Source: Acidobacteriota bacterium
GTDB lineage: Bacteria > Acidobacteriota > Vicinamibacteria > Vicinamibacterales > SCN-69-37
Assembly (NCBI GenBank): GCA_947467605.1
Contig: CANIII010000005.1
Span: 62,001 to 126,000 of the forward strand
DNA: 64,000 nt
Reading direction: 5' to 3'
Shown: in pieces, positions 46,263 through 52,956 of the stretch
How positions within the stretch are numbered: the first letter of the stretch is position 1
Layout: each line of letters opens with the position of its first letter
Notes under the pieces: generated by a model
Seen by the model: the letters and a program-made list of their open reading frames with translations, nothing else
The model's database searches: none
What the model was told of the DNA's origin: nothing
Made by a program: the position numbers and the translations under genes

Positions 46263-46466
46263 ATGAACGGGACGATTGCACGTTTGTTGATTGATAAAGG
46301 CTTTGGCTTCATCCGCGATGAAGCGGGCCAGGAACACTTCTTCCACCGGTCGGCCGTTCGTGGCGCTGTGTTCGAGCTGCTTCGCGAGGGCCAGGCTGTG
46401 GAATTCACGCAGGAAGAGTCGCCGAAGGGGCCGCGCGCAGGAGATGTGCGGCTGCTCGACGCCTAG
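46263..46466 (+). CDS. Cold-shock domain protein
   Basis: A 67-residue single cold-shock domain with RNP1 KGFGFIRDE and RNP2 HFFHRSAV. It would bind single-stranded RNA or DNA as a chaperone. It diverges from CspA in starting MNGTIARLLIDKGFGFI and ending in a PRAGDVRLLDA strand. The Shine-Dalgarno GAGGGGAG lies 6-10 nt before the ATG, and the promoter upstream is one of the best in the window. A hairpin terminator follows. Confidence 0.92.
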   Translation: MNGTIARLLIDKGFGFIRDEAGQEHFFHRSAVRGAVFELLREGQAVEFTQEESPKGPRAGDVRLLDA

Positions 46467-46489
46467 TCTGCGATTCCGCGATAATTACA

Positions 46490-46528
46490 CCGGGCGCGCG
46501 GCACCGCCGTGCGCCCGGTTCGTCGTTT
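46490..46528 (+). terminator. Hairpin terminator after the cold-shock gene
   Basis: CCGGGCGCGCGGC and GCCGTGCGCCCGG form a 13-bp stem with one G-T pair around ACC. The downstream tract TTCGTCGTTT is only moderately T-rich. Confidence 0.65.
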
Positions 46529-46538
46529 AGCCCCGCCC

Positions 46539-47159
46539 ATGTCGATCATCCCCTCAAAACGTTTCGTCGCCTCCGCCCTCGTGCTCCTCGTCGCTGTTGC
46601 GTTGCTCGGTGGCGGCCGCATCGTCACCCGCGAAGACCCACTAAAGAAGGCCGACGCGATCTACGTCCTGGCCGGCAGCTGGGTACAACGCTGGATGGAA
46701 GGGGCCGACCTCTATCTGGAAGGCTTCGCCCCACACATCGTCCTGAGCAATGGCACCTTCGACGAAGGTGAGCGTGAATTGAAGCGACGCGGCATCCGGT
46801 TCCCCGGCCCCGGCGAGCTGAGCCGCGCCGTGATGATCGACCAGCTCAAGATTCCCGCCGAGGCGATCGAAGTCATCGGCGAAAGCCTCGACAACACGGC
46901 GCAGGAAGCCGCCGCGATCAAGTCGTTCGTCACGCGCAAGCACTGGCGGAGCCTGATTGTCATTACCGACCGGGCCAGCACGCGCCGCGCCGGATTCGCC
47001 CTGCGTCGGGAACTCGGCCCGGACGTCGAGATCATCATGCGCGCACCGCGCCTCGATTCATTTCCGCCGGATGGCTGGTGGCGAACACGCGCGAATTTTC
47101 GAACGGTGTTCTACGAATTCCCGAAATTCGTCGCCTACCTGTGTGGCCTGAAAGGATAG
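46539..47159 (+). CDS. YdcF/SanA-like DUF218 membrane protein
   Basis: A 206-residue protein with one N-terminal membrane helix (FVASALVLLVAVALLGGG) followed by the DUF218 fold: DPLKKADAIYVLAGSW, GADLYLEGFAPHIVLSNG, ESLDNTAQEAAAIKSFV and SLIVITDRASTRRAGFALRRELG. Members are linked to envelope barrier function or vancomycin tolerance; the reaction is not settled. ATG 46539 is taken as start so that the membrane helix is N-terminal. Its last 25 nt overlap the end of the converging HAD gene. Confidence 0.85.
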   Translation: MSIIPSKRFVASALVLLVAVALLGGGRIVTREDPLKKADAIYVLAGSWVQRWMEGADLYLEGFAPHIVLSNGTFDEGERELKRRGIRFPGPGELSRAVMIDQLKIPAEAIEVIGESLDNTAQEAAAIKSFVTRKHWRSLIVITDRASTRRAGFALRRELGPDVEIIMRAPRLDSFPPDGWWRTRANFRTVFYEFPKFVAYLCGLKG

Positions 47160-47848
47160 ACGCCCTGCCAGGCGGCGTTCCAGTCCGATAGATCCGGCAC
47201 CACCACTTCAGCTCCCGTCGCTCGCAACTGCTCCACCGAATACGTGCCGGTCGCGACAGCCACCGCTCGCGCGCCATGTGCGTGCGCGCAGTCCACATCG
47301 GCCGGCGTGTCGCCGATGATCACGATCTGTTCGGGCGCAAATATCCCCTCGCCCGCCTGTGCTGCGGCGTCAATCGCCACCGGCACCAGATCGCGACGAT
47401 CGACATGCCCGTCACCGAACGCGCCAAACCTGAACCGCGTCCACAAATCGAAGTGCCCCAGCTTGATCTCCGCGCCGCGAACGAAATTGCCCGTCAGTAG
47501 ACCCACCGATACGGTGCCCTCGGCTTCGAGCGGCCGCAACTGCTCAAGCGCTGATACGACACCGGGCAAGACGAGCTTCGGATGCGGCGTGTCGGCGCGC
47601 ACTTCACCCTCGAGGTAGCCGCAGTAGCGATCACGGACCGCGCGATAGGTTGGCTCGGTAAACGCGAACCCACCGGACGCCAGCGCTTCTGTGATGATGG
47701 CGCGGTCGGTTCGTCCGGCAATCGCGACATCGGCCAGCATGTCTGCCCGCCCGCACACCTCAGTCAGCGCCCGTTCCAACGCCCGCACGCCGGCACGCCC
47801 CGTGAGCACCAGCGTTCCGTCGATATCGAATAACACCAGCGTCTTCAT
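47135..47848 (-). CDS. HAD-superfamily phosphatase
   Basis: A 237-residue HAD hydrolase of the phosphoglycolate-phosphatase type. Motif I is LFDIDGTLVLTGRAG with nucleophile Asp8 and Asp10, motif II is GLLTGN, and the motif IV region is VIIGDTPADVDCAHAHGARAVAVATG. The cap domain lies between 15 and 95. The substrate is unknown. It diverges from sodC with a 48-nt gap. Confidence 0.9.
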   Translation of the reverse strand: MKTLVLFDIDGTLVLTGRAGVRALERALTEVCGRADMLADVAIAGRTDRAIITEALASGGFAFTEPTYRAVRDRYCGYLEGEVRADTPHPKLVLPGVVSALEQLRPLEAEGTVSVGLLTGNFVRGAEIKLGHFDLWTRFRFGAFGDGHVDRRDLVPVAIDAAAQAGEGIFAPEQIVIIGDTPADVDCAHAHGARAVAVATGTYSVEQLRATGAEVVVPDLSDWNAAWQGVYPFRPHR

Positions 47849-47896
47849 CTATGGTCTCCACGAAGGGGTAGAATTCTCGCACCCCGGAGGTATTTC

Positions 47897-48472
47897 ATGT
47901 CACGACTTACGCACGTCGCGATCGCCAGCGCGATCGCTCTTACGGCCGCCACTTCACTCGCCGCTCATCAGGCCCCGATGACGGCCAAAGCCACGCTCGC
48001 CGGCGAAGGCATCACCGGCACGGTCACGTTCCGCGAAGTGCCGATTCGCACTGGCGACGCCGATGCGAAGTTCTCGACCGGCGCGATGGCCGTCGAGATT
48101 TCGGTGAACGTCAAAGGCCTCAAGCCGGGCACGCATGGCATTCACCTGCACGCGATCGGCAAGTGCGAGGCACCGGCCTTCACGAGCGCCGGCGGCCACT
48201 TCGATCCAGGCCCCAACGGCATGATGGACCCGGACATGAACCACCCCTTCCACATGGGTGACCTGCCGAACCTCGTCGCCAACGCGAAGGGCGAGGCCGT
48301 CTGGAAGGCCACGACGACGCGCGTGACGCTTGGCGCGGGTCCGCTCTCGCTCTTCGACGAAGACGGCAGCGCGATCGTCATTCACGCGAACCCCGATCAG
48401 GGTGTCACGGCCGAAGCGAAGGCCGGACTGAGCGGCGGGCCGAGAGTGGCCTGCGGCGTCATCGCGAAGTAA
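47897..48472 (+). CDS. sodC: Cu/Zn superoxide dismutase
   Basis: A 191-residue exported SodC with a signal peptide ending near SLAAHQAP. Metal-ligand blocks are all present: HGIHLHAIGKC, SAGGHFDPGPNG, MNHPFHMGDLPN and AIVIHANPDQG. Cysteines in GKCEAP and RVACGVI would form the conserved disulfide. It destroys superoxide in the periplasm. GGAGG stands 6 nt before the ATG, and TAGAAT at 47869-47874 is a likely -10. Its 3' end overlaps by 14 nt the end of the converging pseudo-ATPase gene. Confidence 0.95.
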   Translation: MSRLTHVAIASAIALTAATSLAAHQAPMTAKATLAGEGITGTVTFREVPIRTGDADAKFSTGAMAVEISVNVKGLKPGTHGIHLHAIGKCEAPAFTSAGGHFDPGPNGMMDPDMNHPFHMGDLPNLVANAKGEAVWKATTTRVTLGAGPLSLFDEDGSAIVIHANPDQGVTAEAKAGLSGGPRVACGVIAK

Positions 48473-49178
48473 ACATACGCCGCCAGAATCCGCCGCCCGG
48501 TTTCAGTTCTCCGGTCGACGGATTCAGGCGGAGTCGGCGCCCGCCGCTGGCGCGCGCAAACACCTCATCATCACTGATCGCCAGCCAGGCCAACTTCCGC
48601 GCGTCGCTCATCGCGCGCAGCGTCTCGCCAAACGCCGCGCCGCCTGCACCCAACGACGCCGTCGGGTGTTCGAGCAGCAACACCACCGGATCGGTGGCAA
48701 TCGCCCGAGCCAGATGCGCGCGCATGCGCTCGTCAGGATTCATCGTGCCGGCCAACACGTCGAGCCGAGAGGCCTCGAGGCCCACTTCCGCCGCGAGACG
48801 CTCCACGACGGCACGCACATCGGCGGCCATCGGATCGATCGAGAGCGTCATCGGCATGGCGAGGTTTTGCGCGATCGTCGACTGCTCGAGCAGGACGGCA
48901 CGATTCGACACGAGGCCGAAGCGATCGAGCGACGCGAGCCAGGCGGTGTCTGTCTGAATGTCGTGCGTCGCCTGACCGAAAATCTCGATGCGGCCCTCGG
49001 CCGGGAGCGCCGCGCCCGTCAGCACGTGAATGAACATCTCCGCCGCCAACGCATCGAGGCCTGACAGCACCACGTGCTCCGCCGTGCGCAGTTCCAGCGA
49101 GGCAATCCGCAACGGCTCGGGTCCGCCGAACGGCTTGACGACACCGCTGAGTGAGATGAAGGGCGAACCGGCGGTCAC
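48459..49178 (-). CDS. Degenerate ABC-type ATPase domain protein
   Basis: A 239-residue protein with the length and layout of an ABC ATPase (closest in feel to MlaF/FtsE) but with every catalytic motif changed. Walker A is replaced by VLSGLDALAAEMFIHVLTG, the signature by GTMNPDERMRAHLARAI, Walker B by VVLLLEHPTASLG and the H-loop by LAISDDEVFA. ATP hydrolysis is unlikely; a structural or regulatory role is possible. It overlaps the PHP gene by 4 nt and is the last gene of the Fe-S carrier/Fur-diiron operon. No permease is adjacent. Confidence 0.75.
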   Translation of the reverse strand: MTAGSPFISLSGVVKPFGGPEPLRIASLELRTAEHVVLSGLDALAAEMFIHVLTGAALPAEGRIEIFGQATHDIQTDTAWLASLDRFGLVSNRAVLLEQSTIAQNLAMPMTLSIDPMAADVRAVVERLAAEVGLEASRLDVLAGTMNPDERMRAHLARAIATDPVVLLLEHPTASLGAGGAAFGETLRAMSDARKLAWLAISDDEVFARASGGRRLRLNPSTGELKPGGGFWRRMFTSR

Positions 49179-49999
49179 AACGCGAGGCGTTCCGCGAGAC
49201 GCGCAAAGACGTCGGCGGGCACGGTCACCTTGCCCATCGCATTGACGCGGCCACTGTCGCGGCCGTGGAAATCGGATCCGCCCGTCATCAGCAGACCCAG
49301 CCGTTCGGCGCGCTGCCGATAGTGCAGCACGGCGTTGAAGTCGTGGTCGGGATGAAACACCTCGATCGCGTCGAGTCCGCCAGCGGCAAGCGGCTCGATC
49401 ATCGCGTCGCGTTTCAGTTTGATCGGATGCGCCAGCGACGCGATGCCGCCGGCGGCGTGCACGAGCGCCACTACTTCGCCGGGCGTGGCTCCCTGACGCG
49501 CGATGAATCCGGGACGCCCCCGTCCCAGAAATCGCTCGAAGGCCTCGCTCATCGTCGCCACATGTCCGGCCCGGACCAGGGCGGCGGCGAGCAATGGTCG
49601 ACCGAGTGCCTTGCCGCCACCACGACTGTGGGCAGCAATCTCCGCTTCGAGATCGACCGACAGGCCAATGGCCTCGAGTCGCGCGCGCATCTCCTCAAGT
49701 CGGCGCCGGCGATCAGCCCGCTGCGTCTCGAGAAACGACACGAGCCCGGGATGCGACGGGTCGAACCCGTAGCCGAGCGTGTGCACGTCTTCGTCATCAG
49801 CCACGGCCGTGATCTCGATGCCTGAAATCACGCGAATGCCGTGCGGCTGTGCCAGCGCGGTCACGGTGGCGATTGACGCGGTGGTGTCGTGATCGGTCAC
49901 CGCGCAGACCGTGATGCCTGCCGAGACCAGTTCCGCCACGAGCATCTCCGGTGTGGCGCGTCCGTCGGAGGCGGTGGTGTGCAGGTGGAGATCGATCAC
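49175..49999 (-). CDS. PHP-domain phosphoesterase (RNase AM/YciV type)
   Basis: A 274-residue PHP phosphoesterase. Metal-site blocks are MIDLHLHTTASDG, CAVTDHDT, VISGIEITA, SLAHPIKLKR and MTGGSDFHGRDSG. Relatives such as YciV/TrpH hydrolyse 3',5'-bisphosphonucleotides or trim RNA 5' ends. The start overlaps the stop of the Fur-diiron gene by 4 nt and the stop overlaps the pseudo-ATPase gene by 4 nt, so the three are tightly coupled. Confidence 0.92.
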   Translation of the reverse strand: MIDLHLHTTASDGRATPEMLVAELVSAGITVCAVTDHDTTASIATVTALAQPHGIRVISGIEITAVADDEDVHTLGYGFDPSHPGLVSFLETQRADRRRRLEEMRARLEAIGLSVDLEAEIAAHSRGGGKALGRPLLAAALVRAGHVATMSEAFERFLGRGRPGFIARQGATPGEVVALVHAAGGIASLAHPIKLKRDAMIEPLAAGGLDAIEVFHPDHDFNAVLHYRQRAERLGLLMTGGSDFHGRDSGRVNAMGKVTVPADVFARLAERLAL

Positions 50000-50997
50000 G
50001 CCGAACGTCGACGCTTGGTCGCCCGGGTCTTGGCTCTTCTCGCTGTCGCGGGCCGCGTGCTCGCGGCGGCGCGACGCTGACGCGCGACCAGATGACGGTA
50101 CTCGCGGAGCAGCATGTCGAGATGCTCGCGCTCTTCGTCGGCGAACTCAAGGAAGATGCGCTTGCCTTCCGACTCTTCGAATCGCTCGCCGTATTTCTTG
50201 AAGAACGCATGTGAGCCGCGCTCGCAACGAATGCCGATCAGCAGGGCCTTGCCTTCGTCGACGCCGTTGCCCAGTTCTTCGGTGGCGGCAGCAAAGAGCC
50301 CATTCGCGGCGCCCTTAAAGAACAGAAACGTCGGCTGCGCTTCCAGCGTGGGTTCCTGCCGCACGAGTTCCGCATATCGCTCTTCCAGTTTGCGGAGGTG
50401 CTCCACTTCTTCGCCCGCGAGTTTTTGAAAGATGCGGCGTCCGGGGCCGTCGGCGGTGAGGCGCGCCGCACGTGTGTAGAACTCGCGGCCGCTGCGTTCC
50501 GTCGCGATCGCGATGCGCAACGCGTCGCGCGCAAACAGCAGTTCGGCCGGCGCCATCGCGGGCGGTGTGACGCCCTGCTGGCACCACTGGCACGTGCCGT
50601 AGACCTGCAGCATCGACTGACGCGGCGCGAACTCACGCGCGGCCGCCACTTCCTCAATCAGCGCTTCGATGTCGGAGCTGAGAAATTCAAACGACTGGTT
50701 GCAGGACTTGCAGATGAAATGAAAGTGGCGCGGATGACGATACGCGCGTTCGAATCGAAACTTGCCGCCGCCGAAATCGACTTTGCCGGCGATGCCCGCG
50801 TCCACCATCCACTGCAGCGTGCGATAGACGGTGGCGCGGCTGATGCGTTTGTCCGTACGGCGGATCAGATCCGCCAACTCTTCCGCGCTCAGGTGGCCTT
50901 CCTGCCGCAGGAAGACCTGCACGATCAGATCGCGTTTGCTCGAGCGCTTCCCGCCCGCCGGCCGATGCTTCTCGACGAATTCAGAGGCCGATTGCAC
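49996..50997 (-). CDS. Fur-family regulator fused to a ferritin-like diiron domain
   Basis: A 333-residue fusion. Residues 15-140 are a Fur-type regulator: winged helix (LSAEELADLIRRTDKRISRATVYRTLQW), histidines in AYRHPRHFHFICKSC (His88, 91, 93), and two CxxC pairs (Cys96/99 and Cys136/139) for the structural zinc. Residues 150-305 are a rubrerythrin/ferritin-like four-helix bundle with a full diiron set: Glu167, Glu197/His200, Glu259 and Glu289/His292. A tail (306-333) rich in Arg, Lys and Ala is likely to bind nucleic acid. It could sense iron or peroxide through the diiron site. The GTG start lies behind GAGGG and a TACGAT -10. Confidence 0.9.
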   Translation of the reverse strand: MQSASEFVEKHRPAGGKRSSKRDLIVQVFLRQEGHLSAEELADLIRRTDKRISRATVYRTLQWMVDAGIAGKVDFGGGKFRFERAYRHPRHFHFICKSCNQSFEFLSSDIEALIEEVAAAREFAPRQSMLQVYGTCQWCQQGVTPPAMAPAELLFARDALRIAIATERSGREFYTRAARLTADGPGRRIFQKLAGEEVEHLRKLEERYAELVRQEPTLEAQPTFLFFKGAANGLFAAATEELGNGVDEGKALLIGIRCERGSHAFFKKYGERFEESEGKRIFLEFADEEREHLDMLLREYRHLVARQRRAAASTRPATARRAKTRATKRRRSA

Positions 50998-51023
50998 GAA
51001 GCTAGGTGTCCCTCAGAGGCGTG

Positions 51024-51029
51024 ATCGTA
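51024..51029 (-). promoter_or_regulatory. -10-like box before the Fur-diiron gene
   Basis: Minus-strand TACGAT between the end of the Fe-S carrier gene and GTG 50997, leaving a leader of about 20 nt with GAGGG. An internal promoter is possible in addition to read-through from 51382. Confidence 0.35.
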
Positions 51030-51040
51030 TCCACAAATGA

Positions 51041-51370
51041 TCAGGCGCTGAACGAGGACCCGCACCCGCACGTCGACTTGGCGTTCGGATTCTTGATCGT
51101 GAACCCGCCGCCCATGTTGTTGTCGACAAAATCCACTTCGGCGCCCTTGAGATAGCGCAGGCTGATGGGATCCACCATCAACTTCACGCCATGCACTTCG
51201 AACACCTTGTCCGACTGCGTGTCGCCTTCGCCTTCATCGATCATCAGGCCGTACTGGAAGCCCGAGCAGCCGCCGCCCTGCACAAACACGCGCAGGCCCG
51301 CGCCCGGCTTCTGTTCCTCGGTCAGCAGCTCCGAGATCTTCGCCGCCGCCGTCTCTGTGACATTGATCAT
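51041..51370 (-). CDS. erpA: A-type Fe-S cluster carrier (ErpA/IscA-like)
   Basis: A 109-residue A-type carrier with all three cluster cysteines: one in [14 protein letters not shown] and two in STCGCGSSF. Other blocks are [42 protein letters not shown]. It inserts 2Fe-2S or 4Fe-4S clusters into apoproteins. ATG 51370 is chosen because TATAAT lies 6 nt upstream (leaderless) and longer readings lead into the divergent methyltransferase gene. It is the first gene of the minus-strand operon with the Fur-diiron regulator. Confidence 0.94.
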   Translation of the reverse strand: MINVTETAAAKISELLTEEQKPGAGLRVFVQGGGCSGFQYGLMIDEGEGDTQSDKVFEVHGVKLMVDPISLRYLKGAEVDFVDNNMGGGFTIKNPNAKSTCGCGSSFSA

Positions 51371-51376
51371 GAATCG

Positions 51377-51382
51377 ATTATA
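51377..51382 (-). promoter_or_regulatory. Consensus -10 box of leaderless erpA
   Basis: Minus-strand TATAAT, a perfect consensus, ends 6 nt before ATG 51370. On the plus strand AAAACT (51386-51391) lies 6 nt before a GTG at 51398 that is in frame with ATG 51401 of the divergent gene. Confidence 0.6.
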
Positions 51383-51400
51383 CGGAAAACTACACGGGTG

Positions 51401-52081
51401 ATGCGTGCGTGGCTCCCGTCGTGGCTCCTTCCGGTGATCGTCGTGACGATCCTCGGCGGAGGCGTCATCGCCGAATCGACGCCGCAGGGACAGGGTCGTC
51501 TGTTCCCGCCGCAGGAGCTCGGACAACTCGAAGGTCCCGATCGCGACGAGTGGCAGCAGCCGGAGCGCGTGATGGACGCCCTCAGCATCGCCGACGGCTC
51601 GCACGTTGCAGATCTTGGTGCCGGTGGCGGCTGGTTCACGATCCGCCTCGCTCGCCGTGTCGGCCCGAACGGCATTGTTTACGCGGAAGACGTGCAGCAG
51701 CCGATGATCGATGCCGTCGACCGCCGCGTGAAGCGCGAAGGCTTCCGCAACGTGCACACGATCCTTGGCGGCTTCACGGATCCACACTTGCCGGCGGCGG
51801 CCGTGCAGGCCGCGCTGCTCGTCGGCGTCTACGGACAAATTCGCGAGCCCGTCGTCTTTCTCGCCAACGTGCGTCGCGGCCTCAAACCCGCCGGCCGCCT
51901 GGGCATCGTCGACTTCAAACCCGGCGGCTTTGGTCCGGGCCCTGATGACAGTCGCGTTCCGCCCGACACGATCATCCGCGACGCGGGCCTGGCGGGCCTG
52001 CGGCTGGTGAGTCACGAGACGTTTCTGCGGTACCAGTACCTGCTCGTCTTCGCGCCGGCCGGAACACCCGGAAATAGATGA
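51401..52081 (+). CDS. Membrane-anchored or exported SAM methyltransferase-like protein
   Basis: A 226-residue protein with an N-terminal hydrophobic segment ([20 protein letters not shown]) and a class I methyltransferase core: motif [18 protein letters not shown], then [14 protein letters not shown] and [14 protein letters not shown] methyltransferase with a signal/anchor is unusual, since SAM is cytoplasmic, but similar exported-looking proteins are common in Acidobacteria and Proteobacteria. GTG 51398 is an alternative in-frame start. It overlaps the prenyl synthase gene by 4 nt. Confidence 0.8.
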   Translation: MRAWLPSWLLPVIVVTILGGGVIAESTPQGQGRLFPPQELGQLEGPDRDEWQQPERVMDALSIADGSHVADLGAGGGWFTIRLARRVGPNGIVYAEDVQQPMIDAVDRRVKREGFRNVHTILGGFTDPHLPAAAVQAALLVGVYGQIREPVVFLANVRRGLKPAGRLGIVDFKPGGFGPGPDDSRVPPDTIIRDAGLAGLRLVSHETFLRYQYLLVFAPAGTPGNR

Positions 52082-52956
52082 GCCGCCCACTGCCGGCCTC
52101 GTTTGCCGACGCGCAACGCGAGATCGCCCGCGCCCTCGACGCCGTGCTGACTGACGGCGTGCCGGTGGGCACGTCGGATCCGGTCCTCGCGGCCATGCGC
52201 TACACACTGCTCGCGCCCTCGAAACGTGTGCGCGCCGTGCTTGTGCATCTGGCCGCTGATGTCTGCGGCGACGCGACGCGCGCGATGCCAGCCGCTGTCG
52301 CTGTGGAGTGCATCCACGCGTCGTCACTGATTCTCGACGACCTGCCGAGCATGGATAACGCACCGCTGCGCCGCGGCCGGCCGTCGGCCCACATCGCACA
52401 CGGCGAAGCCGTCGCCATCCTCGCGGCATTTGGCCTCCTCAATCTCGGCTACGCGCATCTGTCGCGCGCCTACGCGGCGCCGCTCGCCGCGCGCGTCACC
52501 TCGCTCTACAGCGACGCGGTCGGACTCGACGGGCTGATCGCGGGACAGGCCGAAGATGTGCTGGCCACCGATGCGATCATCGACTTCGACACACTCGAAC
52601 GCATTCATCGCCGCAAGACCGGCGTCCTCTTCAGCGCGGCCGCACAAGCGGGCGCGCTCAGTGCCGGCGCCACCGATGCGGCGATCGCGTCGCTGACGTC
52701 CTACGCGAAGAACCTCGGTCTCGCTTTTCAGATCGTTGACGATGTGCTCGATGTCACCGGCACCGAAGCGGAAACCGGCAAGGCCGTCCGTGCCGACGCG
52801 CGCAAGACAACGTTTGTCAGTTTCAGTGGTATCGACGGCGCGCGCGAACTGGCGAATGAACTGTGCGCGACCGCCGAACACGCGTTGGCGCCGTTTGGCA
52901 AACGCGCCGATGCATTGCGCGAACTGGCGCACTTCGTGACTGGACGACGTTCATGA
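52078..52956 (+). CDS. ispA: Polyprenyl (farnesyl/geranyl) diphosphate synthase
   Basis: A 292-residue trans-isoprenyl diphosphate synthase. The first aspartate motif is [11 protein letters not shown] (Asp87, 88, 93) followed by RRGRPSAH, and the second is [10 protein letters not shown] (Asp221, 222, 225). The two-residue insertion in the first motif (DDxxxxD) is typical of bacterial farnesyl diphosphate synthase, IspA. It condenses IPP with DMAPP or GPP. The neighbours overlap on both sides by 4 nt. Confidence 0.92.
   Translation: MSRPLPASFADAQREIARALDAVLTDGVPVGTSDPVLAAMRYTLLAPSKRVRAVLVHLAADVCGDATRAMPAAVAVECIHASSLILDDLPSMDNAPLRRGRPSAHIAHGEAVAILAAFGLLNLGYAHLSRAYAAPLAARVTSLYSDAVGLDGLIAGQAEDVLATDAIIDFDTLERIHRRKTGVLFSAAAQAGALSAGATDAAIASLTSYAKNLGLAFQIVDDVLDVTGTEAETGKAVRADARKTTFVSFSGIDGARELANELCATAEHALAPFGKRADALRELAHFVTGRRS

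Noticed and set aside
51398..51400. GTG as the start of the methyltransferase gene
   Set aside because: It is in frame and fits the leaderless spacing with AAAACT, but the adjacent ATG 51401 is kept as the simpler choice; the two cannot be told apart here.
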